Below, one piece after another: positions 14,986-23,230 of a stretch of 64,000 nt of DNA. How positions within the stretch are numbered: position 1 is the first letter of the stretch; every line of letters begins with the position of its first letter. The notes under the pieces were generated by a model. It saw only the letters and a program-made list of their open reading frames with translations, was not told the origin of the DNA and did no database searches. Made by a program: the position numbers and the translations under genes. Location: positions 1 through 64,000 of the IMG/VR virus record IMGVR_UViG_3300008954_003554; one strand, given 5' to 3'. Source of the stretch: a virus.

Positions 14986-15327
14986 GTGAAAATCACACGC
15001 AGACAACTAAAGAGAATCATTAAGGAGGAACTGGATTTACTAAATGAAGGGCAGTCTCTTGGACTTACAGTTCGTCAAGACTTAGAAGACTTTGACCAGC
15101 TGGGAGATCCCAGTAGGGACGTTTTCTCAAATGCTCACTCCGAGATGTCAGAGCTTATTTGTGATCTTCAGAGTAAAAACGATGAAGCCGGATTAAAAGA
15201 TGTCAGGTCCGACTGGGAACATACTATCAATACACACCATAACAGGGGAGCCGGTGAGCTTAGTGATGCAACAAGACAAGCAGCACACGAAGCACTTGAT
15301 ATCCTCTTTTCTACGCAGTGCGGATAA
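14986..15327 (+). CDS. Tagged helical protein
   Basis: 113 residues from GTG 14986. Tag MKITRRQLKRIIKEELDLLNE with LNE before GQSLG. The cargo is predicted mostly helical and polar (DLEDFDQLGDPSRDV, MSELICDLQSKND). Not recognised. Confidence 0.75.
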   Translation: MKITRRQLKRIIKEELDLLNEGQSLGLTVRQDLEDFDQLGDPSRDVFSNAHSEMSELICDLQSKNDEAGLKDVRSDWEHTINTHHNRGAGELSDATRQAAHEALDILFSTQCG

Positions 15328-15339
15328 AAGGAGACTAAA

Positions 15340-16044
15340 ATGAAAATCACACGCAAACAATTAAGACAGATTATTGAGGAGACGGCGGGTCCCGAAGGGG
15401 CTGATGATTTTGCAATACCCCAGCTTTCAGCCCATGATTTAAAGCTTAGGGCAAGTACAGACCATGTTCTCGATCTTCGTCGTAAGATGCAAAACGTGAA
15501 ATGGATGAGTCCAGAGTGGAAACGGATGCATGATGAGGTAAAAGAAATACAAGCTTCATACACAGATGTTGAGACAACCGCTACACACCCACTTGATGTG
15601 GATGGCGATGGTAAGTTGACAATATCTGAAATGAAAATCACACGTGGACAATTAAGACAAATCATCAAAGAGGAAAGATCCAAACTTCTCTCAGAAGGTG
15701 TCACTAGCGAAGCAGCAAGAATAGGAAGAGAGTTGAACAACATACCAAGTCAGGCAATGCGCGCTGTTGGCGGTGATTTTTCAAAGCTTAATGACGCAGT
15801 TAATAAAGCTCAAGAAAAAATATTTGTTGACATCTTTCTGTCATACATGGATCAGAATCTTGCAAAGATGGATCAGCGGTATGGTCTCTCACCGGGTCAA
15901 GCGCATGACGTTGCAGACAGGGCAAGGGCTAGATATCAGGATATGCTTAGCAATATGGGAGCCATCTCTACAGAGATTGGAGAGGCGATCAAGCCATTCA
16001 TGAGGCTACTTGGGAAGTATTCTGAGGACATGGAGTTGGGATAG
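15340..16044 (+). CDS. Double-tag fusion protein with EF-hand joint
   Basis: 234 residues, GGAGACTAAA before the ATG. Tag 1 at residues 1-15 heads a ~70-residue cargo. The EF-hand loop DVDGDGKLTISE then leads straight into a second complete tag, MKITRGQLRQIIKEE, at about residue 98, with its own cargo (LLSEG...). The joint I-S-E/M fits an [LI]xE cleavage site. The same joint occurs at the end of the gene at 26259. It looks like two tagged genes fused in frame. Confidence 0.8.
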   Translation: MKITRKQLRQIIEETAGPEGADDFAIPQLSAHDLKLRASTDHVLDLRRKMQNVKWMSPEWKRMHDEVKEIQASYTDVETTATHPLDVDGDGKLTISEMKITRGQLRQIIKEERSKLLSEGVTSEAARIGRELNNIPSQAMRAVGGDFSKLNDAVNKAQEKIFVDIFLSYMDQNLAKMDQRYGLSPGQAHDVADRARARYQDMLSNMGAISTEIGEAIKPFMRLLGKYSEDMELG

Positions 16045-16045
16045 A

Positions 16046-16426
16046 ATGAAAATCACACGCAGACAATTAAGACAGATCATACAAGAAGAGCTGGGAAGAC
16101 TTAATGAAGGTCCTAAACCAGAAGGGTACATAAAAACTGTTAATGTCGGAAAAGATGGAAAAACAATAGATGACGTTCGTAATGGCTTAAAAAATCCAGC
16201 CTACGTCGACAGACTATTCATCCACGCGACATCTAAGCGCCCATCAGGACAATTCTTTATTGCTTCGCTAGAGTCGCTGGGCGGCATAGAACATCATCAC
16301 AGCCAGGAAGGAAAGGATGAGCTCAAGAAACTTGCTAAAGAGAAGGGCCTCGCCGGCAAGATCATGCACCTTGACAGTGTTCTTATTGATGGAAAACCAT
16401 CAGTAGTAGTAATTGAGTTATTGTAG
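16046..16426 (+). CDS. Tagged protein of unknown function
   Basis: 126 residues from ATG 16046, selected over an in-frame upstream ATG (16010) because it gives the tag MKITRRQLRQIIQEEL and starts just past the upstream stop. An LNE site precedes GPKPEG. The cargo has alternating strands and a His-rich GIEHHHSQEGKDELKKLAKE segment. Not recognised. Confidence 0.77.
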   Translation: MKITRRQLRQIIQEELGRLNEGPKPEGYIKTVNVGKDGKTIDDVRNGLKNPAYVDRLFIHATSKRPSGQFFIASLESLGGIEHHHSQEGKDELKKLAKEKGLAGKIMHLDSVLIDGKPSVVVIELL

Positions 16427-16434
16427 GATAAAAA

Positions 16435-17391
16435 ATGAAAATCACACGCAAACATTTAATAAGGATAATCAAGGAAGAGCTTCTAAGAGAGCAGTATCAA
16501 CCTCATGAGCCCGGGATTAGAACTGATGAAGACGGTCTAGCCAGGTCTTACGGAAGAAGGGTTGCTGACAACGTTTATATGCATGATAATGTGGACAGAG
16601 ACGGAAGTAAATATTTCGAAAGCCCCGGTGCGATGACCGGTGTGCCAGACGCTGTGCTTATCCTTACGGGATCCGGCACAGAAAGAATAAGGCCTGAGCC
16701 CACGCCTAAGCCTGAGCCCATGCCCGAGCCGGCATCTGATCCGTCGCCCACACCTGAGCCTGAACCTGAGACTCAGACCCAATACCAGCCTCGGTCATGG
16801 ACCGACGACGAATCCGTTACTAAGAGCTCTATTAAGTCTCGATGGTTTCCAAAGTTCGCCAAAACTGATACAACTTCATCACCAAACGGAAGCTATGTAG
16901 ATCTCGTTGATAATGATGGTGACGGGCCATGGTACGTCACACCTGGAATGGGAGGATTAGATCAGAGTCACTTCGACAGAGATGGATGGGTCTGGTGGAA
17001 GATGACCAAGAAGGGAATATATTACACACCCAAAAAGCCAGGAGGAAGAGTTGGAGACTGGGATGACAGCGGAGATTCAGATATTGCATATGCCCCTATG
17101 GAAATTAGTGCTGATCTACCTGGGGGATACAGTATCAAAAATTTTAACCTTGATAACATGTTCTATAGATTTGGCGGGAAGACCGGACTTGGCTTAGAGG
17201 GTGATATCAATCTCGTCGGATCGGGCCTTCGACCGGACGTCAGTAGGTCTAATAGGCAAATGAATCAGCTTACTGACTGGGGTACCTTGCGGACATTTCT
17301 TAGCAGACTCTTTAGAACCGGTTCATCATCATTGACATTAAATATTGACACAACTATAGGGGACGTCCCCATAACTCTTTCAGTAGGATAG
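16435..17391 (+). CDS. Tagged protein with Pro-Glu linker and beta C-terminal domain
   Basis: 318 residues. Tag MKITRKHLIRIIKEELLRE, then QYQPHEP (the LREQYQP motif). A PEPxP-type linker spans about residues 85-120. The C-terminal half is beta-rich and ends VPITLSVG, almost the same as the end of the protein at 20741 (DVTITLSVA), so the two share a C-terminal domain. An aspartate pair (DNDGDGPWYV) may bind calcium. Role unknown. Confidence 0.77.
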   Translation: MKITRKHLIRIIKEELLREQYQPHEPGIRTDEDGLARSYGRRVADNVYMHDNVDRDGSKYFESPGAMTGVPDAVLILTGSGTERIRPEPTPKPEPMPEPASDPSPTPEPEPETQTQYQPRSWTDDESVTKSSIKSRWFPKFAKTDTTSSPNGSYVDLVDNDGDGPWYVTPGMGGLDQSHFDRDGWVWWKMTKKGIYYTPKKPGGRVGDWDDSGDSDIAYAPMEISADLPGGYSIKNFNLDNMFYRFGGKTGLGLEGDINLVGSGLRPDVSRSNRQMNQLTDWGTLRTFLSRLFRTGSSSLTLNIDTTIGDVPITLSVG

Positions 17392-17395
17392 ATAG

Positions 17396-17935
17396 ATGAA
17401 AATCACTCGTAGACATCTAAGACAGATTATCAGAGAAGAATTAATTAGAGAGGCAGATCCGGATACCGATGCTGATGATGCAGCTGAGCTGAGAGATATT
17501 GCAGATGATCTTGAAACACAAAGCTTGGACCCGGTCGTCGATAGCTGGATTAAATTTGTTGATAGAAACTCTGATATAAAGGACACTCTGCTTTCCGCGT
17601 GGGAAAAGATGACTACAGGTACCTCTGATCCCTGGGAGGTAGCTAGTGAAGTCGGCGAGGCTATTGGCCTCCCGTGGATCGAAAAGGGCCAGTTCTATTT
17701 GCCTGACAGGGGTAGTAAAGAAGAGGGTCTGTCTAGCGTTCGAACGGGAGTTTTATGGCATGCAAAGAAGATGAGACCTGGGAAGAAGTATCTCAATAGA
17801 GGTGAGATTGAACAAGAGCTTGAGAGGCGAAAATCTGATCGAGACACAGCCAGATCAGCAATGAAACCTGCGCCCTTAAGTAAAAAACCCTATGGGGGCG
17901 GTTCTCGTTATAGACCCTGGGGTCGGTCAACCTAA
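17396..17935 (+). CDS. Tagged protein with DPDTDADD acidic motif
   Basis: 179 residues. Tag MKITRRHLRQIIREELIRE, then an acidic DPDTDADDAAELRDIADDLE motif shared with the protein at 18526. Near the C-terminus IEQELERRKSDRD is encoded by a 34-nt stretch identical to one in the gene at 22699. The tail is basic and Pro-rich. Function unknown. Confidence 0.75.
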   Translation: MKITRRHLRQIIREELIREADPDTDADDAAELRDIADDLETQSLDPVVDSWIKFVDRNSDIKDTLLSAWEKMTTGTSDPWEVASEVGEAIGLPWIEKGQFYLPDRGSKEEGLSSVRTGVLWHAKKMRPGKKYLNRGEIEQELERRKSDRDTARSAMKPAPLSKKPYGGGSRYRPWGRST

Positions 17936-17944
17936 GCAAGAAAG

Positions 17945-18103
17945 ATGAATCTTACACCAGCCCAACTAAGAGAGATAGTCATTCTTACTTTAAAAGGCAA
18001 GACTGAAGAGAGAGATCAGTTTATAAGAGAGCTTAGAAAAAGATTTGAACATTCACAAAAATATCTAAATGAGAAAACAAGAAAGAAAAAATATGTAAAA
18101 TAG
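17945..18103 (+). CDS. 52-residue tag-like helical protein
   Basis: ATG 17945 to TAG 18101-18103. It begins MNLTPAQLREIVILTLKG, a divergent tag, followed only by a charged helix (EERDQFIRELRKRFEHSQKYL) and a Lys-rich end. It may be a tag with almost no cargo, or a small helical adaptor. AGCAAGAAAG precedes the start, a weak ribosome site. Confidence 0.55.
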   Translation: MNLTPAQLREIVILTLKGKTEERDQFIRELRKRFEHSQKYLNEKTRKKKYVK

Positions 18104-18110
18104 GATTGCA

Positions 18111-18503
18111 ATGGAACTTATCTCGACACATTTTTGTAAAGCTGCGAACGTTGGATATCATGGAAATCTTTTTGGAGGAACTATGCTCGGATGGCTTGAT
18201 GAAGCCGGAGCGATATTTGCGTGTGAGGCATGTGACACTCCGAGAATGGTGACAAAAAAAATCACTGAGGTTGTATTCAATAAGCCAGTTCGACCAGGAC
18301 AAATTATAAAAATATACGGTGAAGTGGTGGGGGTTGGAAACAGGTCGATTACAGTTAGGCTAGAAGCCAGACGACACAGCGTGTACAATGGCTCTCAGCG
18401 CACTGTCCTGACTACAGATATGACTTTTGTAAGAATTGACGGTGACGGTGAGCCTATTCCTATTAGTGATAAAGTAAAATCTAAATATAGTGATTTATCG
18501 TAA
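18111..18503 (+). CDS. Hotdog-fold acyl-CoA thioesterase (YciA-like)
   Basis: 130 residues. GYHGNLFGGTMLGWLDEAGAIFA contains the N-x-x-x-G...D signature of YciA/ACOT-type hotdog thioesterases. VRPGQIIKIYGEVVGVGNRSITVRLEARR is the conserved second half. These enzymes hydrolyse acyl-CoA to free acid and CoA. No tag, and it is placed within the tagged cluster. A phage-carried thioesterase would act on host lipid metabolism; that is inference. Confidence 0.85.
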   Translation: MELISTHFCKAANVGYHGNLFGGTMLGWLDEAGAIFACEACDTPRMVTKKITEVVFNKPVRPGQIIKIYGEVVGVGNRSITVRLEARRHSVYNGSQRTVLTTDMTFVRIDGDGEPIPISDKVKSKYSDLS

Positions 18504-18512
18504 TATTTATCT
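18504..18512 (+). promoter_or_regulatory. Weak late-promoter-like TATTTATCT
   Basis: TATTTATCT directly past the thioesterase stop, 22 nt before ATG 18526. It differs from the TATTTAATA consensus at the end and has shorter spacing, so it is only a possible site. Confidence 0.3.
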
Positions 18513-18525
18513 ACAGGGACAATTG

Positions 18526-20292
18526 ATGAATCTAAAACTTTTAAGAAACATTATTAAGGAAGAAATGCTTCGTGAGCAAACTCCGAGAGAGAGGAAGCCC
18601 ACGAGCTGGTGGCTAAGGCAAGAAGTTCCTGAGACTCCTGCCTCCTCAGACACTCCCTGGCGGGCACTCTCTGACGATAGCTTTCCTATGCTTACTAAAA
18701 TATCTACGGGTAGCAGCAATGAGCTAATTAGATCTGGTGCGAGTAGTGAAAGCATTACTGAGTTGCAGAAAGCGCTAGTATCTCTTGGGTTTGATATTGG
18801 TAGATCTGGACCTAACAGCGACGGTGTCGACGGGAAGTGGGGCCGGAAAACCAGAAATGCTCTAATTGATTTTCAGACTGAGATGGTTGCGGACCACCCT
18901 GAGACATACACCACCGACGATATTGACGGTGTCGCAGGAGAAAAAACAGCCGCTGTCCTGCTAACATCACTCCTAGATGTACCCCCATATGATTCAGCCT
19001 CTCCAGAACCTGGGCCTGAAGATGATGATATCAGTCTTGACCTTGACTCTATTCAGAATCTTGGGAGAGTGCTGACTCCCGAAGAAGTTCCGCTGGAGCA
19101 GGTCGGTGATCAGGAGCCGTTTAGAATGGATACATCAGATGAGCCAGACGATTGGGATGAGGATCTTGCTGATGACTGGGAACATCTTCAGAATAGAACA
19201 AAAGGTTTTATTTCTGCAATGCCCGCTACTATCGCCTCAATGGGACATGCTAGAAATGTGGACGACGCAAAAGATCAGTCTGAGGACATCCTGGGTAGCG
19301 CATATAGAGATGCCTGGGACCAATCTGTAGCTGTTTATAACTTCCCATATTTGTGGGATCTTAGAGTTAGAAGACAAAACCCAGAACTTCAACCGGGAGA
19401 TTATTACAAGTTCGGACAAGCCGAGGATGAGGGAAGACTGGAGATGATGCAGCAAGCTCTCAGAGATCTGGGTGCCAGCGGTGACACTAAAGGTGTATAC
19501 AACAATACATCTTCAAGCCAATATATACAGGTGTTTGACGATTGGGAAGCTTTGACTGGAGGTGATCTCGATAATCATCGAAACAATCGACAAGCAGCCT
19601 ATCGACTTCTTTATGATAGGATTCACGATACCTATGCTAACGGACACGGAGACGGCAAAGCAATTGATGTACCCCTTTTTCGAGGTGCAAGAGACGTTCT
19701 AGATAAGGCAGAGCAAATTGCTGGCGTTAATCACAAGACGCACAAAGAAGCCGACCACTGGCACGTAACAATTTCTGAAAATGAGGATTTAAAAATGGAA
19801 AAAGAAAAAAGAAAAATGACACTCCTGGAAAGAAACATTCAGGCATTTCTTGTGGAGTCAGACCCAGATACGGATGCTGATGATTCCGATGAGCTTAGAG
19901 ATATTGCAGATGACCTTGAAGGATCTAAAAGTTACTCTATGTCTGCACAGTTGCAAGACGTTATGGGGCCCGATGAGCTTGAGGCATACGGGGCGAGTTA
20001 CGATGAAGGAGGAGATCCTACAGATGATGACCCGCGAAACGACCTGGCAGATAACCTTAATAACGCTGTATACGCTGCAAAAGTTTCCAAAATGGATCTA
20101 AAGAATATAATTGATGTTCTTGCTGAAATTCTTGTTACGTCACAGGGATATGATGAAGTTGCTGTTCTTGACGCATTTAGTAGTTATGTCAGAGCTGCAG
20201 ACGAGGGTGCCCACAGGTGGATGATGAGGGAAAGAAGACTATTTGAAGCTTCACGAGGAAGATGGCAGAAACTTTCTGGTCTCACAGAGTAG
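18526..20292 (+). CDS. Large tagged peptidoglycan-binding + M15-like peptidase
   Basis: 588 residues from ATG 18526 (ACAGGGAC upstream). The start MNLKLLRNIIKEEMLRE is a shortened tag with an LRE site. A PG_binding_1-type domain follows (ITELQKALVSLGFDIGRSG, DGVDGKWGRKTRNALIDFQ). Near residues 380-420, GHGDGKAIDVPLF and ADHWHVTI give an M15-like zinc ligand set. A second tag-like helix (TLLERNIQAFLVESDPDTD) then leads to the DPDTDADD...IADDLE motif and a C-terminal helical module. Likely a virion-carried or late wall hydrolase. Confidence 0.76.
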   Translation: MNLKLLRNIIKEEMLREQTPRERKPTSWWLRQEVPETPASSDTPWRALSDDSFPMLTKISTGSSNELIRSGASSESITELQKALVSLGFDIGRSGPNSDGVDGKWGRKTRNALIDFQTEMVADHPETYTTDDIDGVAGEKTAAVLLTSLLDVPPYDSASPEPGPEDDDISLDLDSIQNLGRVLTPEEVPLEQVGDQEPFRMDTSDEPDDWDEDLADDWEHLQNRTKGFISAMPATIASMGHARNVDDAKDQSEDILGSAYRDAWDQSVAVYNFPYLWDLRVRRQNPELQPGDYYKFGQAEDEGRLEMMQQALRDLGASGDTKGVYNNTSSSQYIQVFDDWEALTGGDLDNHRNNRQAAYRLLYDRIHDTYANGHGDGKAIDVPLFRGARDVLDKAEQIAGVNHKTHKEADHWHVTISENEDLKMEKEKRKMTLLERNIQAFLVESDPDTDADDSDELRDIADDLEGSKSYSMSAQLQDVMGPDELEAYGASYDEGGDPTDDDPRNDLADNLNNAVYAAKVSKMDLKNIIDVLAEILVTSQGYDEVAVLDAFSSYVRAADEGAHRWMMRERRLFEASRGRWQKLSGLTE

Positions 20293-20303
20293 GGAGAGAG
20301 TTT

Positions 20304-20723
20304 ATGAAAATTTCCGAGAAAAATCTTAGAAAGCTGGTTTTATTGGAAATCCTAAAAGAACAGTATCAGCCCCGGGACGACGACCCCGAAGAAAGCCCTG
20401 AAAGCCCTGAAGGATCAGAAGAAAATGAATCCTACCAGGTTAATAAAAGAGTTGAGAAGGCAATAAAAAAAGCTTCTACTTCCACCTTTAGGAATAGAAA
20501 ATTTCGATCTCTTCTTAATAAGTTGCAGACCGTTACGGTTCCTCTTTACGGCAACAAGACGATAGATTTTAAGCTAGACCCGAAGCAGCCGACCAGCCTT
20601 CATTTTACTATTAAGAATATTGTAACAAGCCCAAAACTCCAAAATATCAACCTAACAGGAAAGGTAGATGATCTGATGAAACGTGATCCCAAGGTTTCAT
20701 TGAGAATCTCTGGACGATTTTAG
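20304..20723 (+). CDS. Tagged protein with LKEQYQPR motif
   Basis: 139 residues from ATG 20304 (GGGAGAGAG upstream). Tag MKISEKNLRKLVLLEILKE, then QYQPRDDDPEE and an acidic linker with a short SPEGSEE-type repeat. The C-terminal 80 residues are strand-rich (TVTVPLYGNKTIDFKL, VSLRISGRF). Not recognised. Confidence 0.74.
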   Translation: MKISEKNLRKLVLLEILKEQYQPRDDDPEESPESPEGSEENESYQVNKRVEKAIKKASTSTFRNRKFRSLLNKLQTVTVPLYGNKTIDFKLDPKQPTSLHFTIKNIVTSPKLQNINLTGKVDDLMKRDPKVSLRISGRF

Positions 20724-20740
20724 CACAAGGAAAATTTACT

Positions 20741-21319
20741 ATGAAAGTCACACGCAAACAATTAAGAAATCTTGTCAGGAAGACCCTCAAGTCTGATCTG
20801 AGAGAGCAGTATGAACCCAGAGAGCCTAGTCTTCCGAATCCGGAAGATCATGACTTTACAGGTCCGATCGGAGATGGAAATATTCTCAGGAAGTGGATCT
20901 GCATGAGCGGAATCCCTGGGGGTGAGGGAGAGGAACAATGGGGGTGGATGCGAATTCAACCTAACAAGAAAATTAAATTTGGAAATTGGGGTGATCAAAG
21001 TGTAGTCTCGATTTCCCAACTCGAGATAGAATCTAGGGTTGATAAGTCTTTTAACGAGGATGAGATTAGGGTTTATGGATTTAAGAGGGGTCGGAACGGT
21101 AAGCTCTACGTTTCTGGAGAAGTCAACATGGGTCGACTTCTTGGAGGCTGGCAGGGTGTAGAGCCCGGAACCTGGAAAAGGGTTGATGCTCCCGATGCGA
21201 ATTCTGTGATTAGAAGCATACTCACCCAATTATACCGACATGAGGAAGCTTCTGTTGAACTCGAAAGACACGATGTTCCTGTGGTAGGGGATGTCACAAT
21301 AACACTTTCTGTGGCATAA
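20741..21319 (+). CDS. Tagged protein sharing a C-terminal domain with the gene at 16435
   Basis: 192 residues. Tag MKVTRKQLRNLVRKTLKSDLRE, then QYEPREPS. The tag has an insertion, and the LRE site is kept. The final ~60 residues, ending VVGDVTITLSVA, match the end of the 16435 protein. AAGGAAAATT precedes the start. Confidence 0.74.
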   Translation: MKVTRKQLRNLVRKTLKSDLREQYEPREPSLPNPEDHDFTGPIGDGNILRKWICMSGIPGGEGEEQWGWMRIQPNKKIKFGNWGDQSVVSISQLEIESRVDKSFNEDEIRVYGFKRGRNGKLYVSGEVNMGRLLGGWQGVEPGTWKRVDAPDANSVIRSILTQLYRHEEASVELERHDVPVVGDVTITLSVA

Positions 21320-21356
21320 TTTAAAAGAGTCTTCTGATAATAAATGAGCAGCATAA

Positions 21357-21365
21357 TATTTAATA
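21357..21365 (+). promoter_or_regulatory. Candidate late promoter TATTTAATA
   Basis: TATTTAATA at 21357, exactly 40 nt before ATG 21397, followed by AATGATCAG as at 13401. Confidence 0.5.
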
Positions 21366-21396
21366 AATGATCAGTGAATTAGGGAGCTTTTGATTG

Positions 21397-21717
21397 ATGA
21401 AAATATCAAAAAAATATCTTAGAAGACTCATCAAGGAAGAGCTCACACACCTATCAGAGGGAGTCGTACGTCTTAGATTTCTCCACAAACAGAAGATTGA
21501 TGACTATGTGTGGCGGGCAACCTCCGATAGCGGCGGCGGTGGCCAGCATGAAATCACAACACCTGATGGTGAAGAATGGGTGAAGGAGGACAGTGAGCTC
21601 GTAAAGGTTCACCGCAGCGGTGATTATAATCCAGCGGATGACATAGATGAGATCCACGCTGCCATGAAGAGTCACCGTGACACAGGCGAGTTTCCTGAGG
21701 GATGGACTAAACGATGA
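21397..21717 (+). CDS. Tagged small protein
   Basis: 106 residues from ATG 21397. Tag MKISKKYLRRLIKEELTHLSE, LSE before GVVRL. The cargo is a small basic/beta fold (RLRFLHKQKIDDYVWRATSD, GGGGQHEITTPDGEEW). ATGA overlap with the next gene. Confidence 0.75.
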   Translation: MKISKKYLRRLIKEELTHLSEGVVRLRFLHKQKIDDYVWRATSDSGGGGQHEITTPDGEEWVKEDSELVKVHRSGDYNPADDIDEIHAAMKSHRDTGEFPEGWTKR

Positions 21718-22079
21718 AGATAACACGTAGACAATTAAGAAGAATCATACTTGAGGAGAAGCAGAGGTTGATGCTTGAGTCTAGCGCTGGTGAGAAAAGA
21801 CAGTCAGAGATGCGCCAGTTTGCAGAGAGCAGAGGCGGAGCTAGAGTCAGGAGTGAGGGCAACAAGATTAAAGCATCTTCCGAGGCGATTCAGCGACTGG
21901 CAACAGAGCAGACCGGTCTCATGAGGGACACACTCTATAGGATGTCTGAGTTTGTTAGGAAGGTCGGTGAGTCATATGGAAGCATCGGCTTGCTAGATGA
22001 GGGTGGTTCGGTCGGAGACACCCTGCCATCGATCAAAGAGCTGAAAGCCTTAGCGAAGTCAATGAAAAAACTTGAATAG
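21714..22079 (+). CDS. Tagged helical protein
   Basis: 121 residues. Tag MKITRRQLRRIILEEKQRLMLE (an MLE site). The cargo is rich in Arg/Glu/Ser and predicted helical (RDTLYRMSEFVRKVGESYG; ELKALAKSMKKLE). Overlaps the upstream stop by 4 nt. Not recognised. Confidence 0.74.
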   Translation: MKITRRQLRRIILEEKQRLMLESSAGEKRQSEMRQFAESRGGARVRSEGNKIKASSEAIQRLATEQTGLMRDTLYRMSEFVRKVGESYGSIGLLDEGGSVGDTLPSIKELKALAKSMKKLE

Positions 22080-22087
22080 GAAGCATC

Positions 22088-22702
22088 ATGAAAATAACAC
22101 GCAGACAATTAAGACAGATTATTAAAGAAGAGATGAATAGGTCACTTCTGAAAGAAGGCGAAAGCGCACGGATGGCAGCCCGTGCACTGAACCGCTCTCG
22201 GGTAGGTACAGCATACTGGCAAAGTAGTGGCCTAAACTATAGTGGAAATCCTGCCTTTAGAATGATGCCGCCTGCTCACATTGCTCTCGCAGTCGCTGCC
22301 GGGGTTGTGTCTGCTGCTGTAGCTACAGAGGTGATGAGAGCTGCCGGGATGCTTCCGACCGCGTCAGGTGAAGCTCTAACAATATATGATATCGGAAAGA
22401 TAGATCCTTTCTATAGCGCGCCTGACGTTAAAAAGAGTGCTGAATGGCAGATATGTCTCGCAGATGCTCGGACTCACGCAAGGAGTGTTGGGAAAGTTTG
22501 TGTCTGGGTGAAGGGAAACATCGGTGAAGAGAAGGTTTATGTCATACATCCTGATGGAAATCTAACAAGTGGGGACAGAGATCAGAACGTGATGACTGTG
22601 AGTGAGAATGGAAGATTTGCCCGTGACGGCAGGCTTTTCTATGAGAGAAGTTGTTCTATATGTGATGATGCAGCAGAGGTTAGAAGCAGATGTCATCGAT
22701 GA
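22088..22702 (+). CDS. Tagged protein with one membrane helix
   Basis: 204 residues, AGGAAGCATC before the ATG. Tag MKITRRQLRQIIKEEMNRSLLKE (LKE before GESAR). A hydrophobic segment (HIALAVAAGVVSAAVATEVM) around residue 65 is long enough to cross a membrane. The C-terminal domain holds several Cys (WQICLADARTHA, KVCVWVKG, SCSICDDAAEVRSRC), which may form disulfides or bind metal. Function unknown. Confidence 0.74.
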   Translation: MKITRRQLRQIIKEEMNRSLLKEGESARMAARALNRSRVGTAYWQSSGLNYSGNPAFRMMPPAHIALAVAAGVVSAAVATEVMRAAGMLPTASGEALTIYDIGKIDPFYSAPDVKKSAEWQICLADARTHARSVGKVCVWVKGNIGEEKVYVIHPDGNLTSGDRDQNVMTVSENGRFARDGRLFYERSCSICDDAAEVRSRCHR

Positions 22703-22926
22703 AAATCACCCGCAGACAACTAAGACAGATAATCAGGGAGCAAGCGGGGGAGCAATCTAAGATTGAACAAGAGCTTGAGAGGCGAAAATCTGATCAAGTA
22801 CTCACTTCAGTGTCTGATCTTATGGATCAGTTCATTAGGGCTCAGAATGCTCCGGCGCTACTTGGGGTTTTAGAAAGATTGCAGAGCCTGATTGGCCATT
22901 ATTCTGAAGCGGAGATACTACAATGA
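22699..22926 (+). CDS. Tagged short helical protein
   Basis: 75 residues from ATG 22699 (4-nt overlap; an in-frame ATG at 22690 is possible). Tag MKITRRQLRQIIREQAGEQ, then IEQELERRKSDQV encoded by a 34-nt block identical to one in the gene at 17396. The rest is a coiled-coil-like helix. Confidence 0.72.
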   Translation: MKITRRQLRQIIREQAGEQSKIEQELERRKSDQVLTSVSDLMDQFIRAQNAPALLGVLERLQSLIGHYSEAEILQ

Positions 22927-23129
22927 AGATCACGCGAGAACAACTAAGGCGAATGATTTTAGAAAGCTGGGGTGAGGCATCCAGACCCGCAACACCCGAG
23001 GAGGCTGAATATTTTGAAAGGTTGCAGAATATTCAAAGATCAAGACAGCCTGGCCAAACTGTGGAACAAAGAATGGAAAAGCTTGAAGCGAAGGTTGATG
23101 CTATCCTAGATATGATAGGAGAGCTATAG
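22923..23129 (+). CDS. Tagged coiled-coil protein
   Basis: 68 residues. Tag MKITREQLRRMILESWGE; the remainder is a long heptad-like helix (VEQRMEKLEAKVDAILDMIGEL). 4-nt ATGA overlap with the gene before, and 1-nt overlap (TAGTG) with the gene after. It may mediate oligomerisation. Confidence 0.72.
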   Translation: MKITREQLRRMILESWGEASRPATPEEAEYFERLQNIQRSRQPGQTVEQRMEKLEAKVDAILDMIGEL

Positions 23130-23230
23130 TGAAAACAGATTTGGACAAAGCTCTGGAGAGTTTATCACCAGAAGAGCTAGCAGAGTATGAAGAGATCATA
23201 GAGCTCTGGATCACATACGGAGGGGATTAG
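23129..23230 (+). CDS. 33-residue acidic helical peptide
   Basis: GTG 23129 to TAG 23228-23230, starting on the last base of the upstream stop and ending at the base before the next ATG. Content: KALESLSPEELAEYEEIIELW, a single acidic helix. Exact packing between neighbours supports a real gene, and the GGAGGGG for the next gene lies in its tail. Confidence 0.6.
   Translation: MKTDLDKALESLSPEELAEYEEIIELWITYGGD

Noticed and set aside
20762-21229. 155-residue minus-strand frame
   Set aside because: Antisense to the tagged gene at 20741 with no signals of its own.
14224-23129. Insertion sequence or transposon from the repeated ~45-nt tag DNA
   Set aside because: Repeats are always at the same place in reading frames, without inverted ends, target duplications or a transposase.
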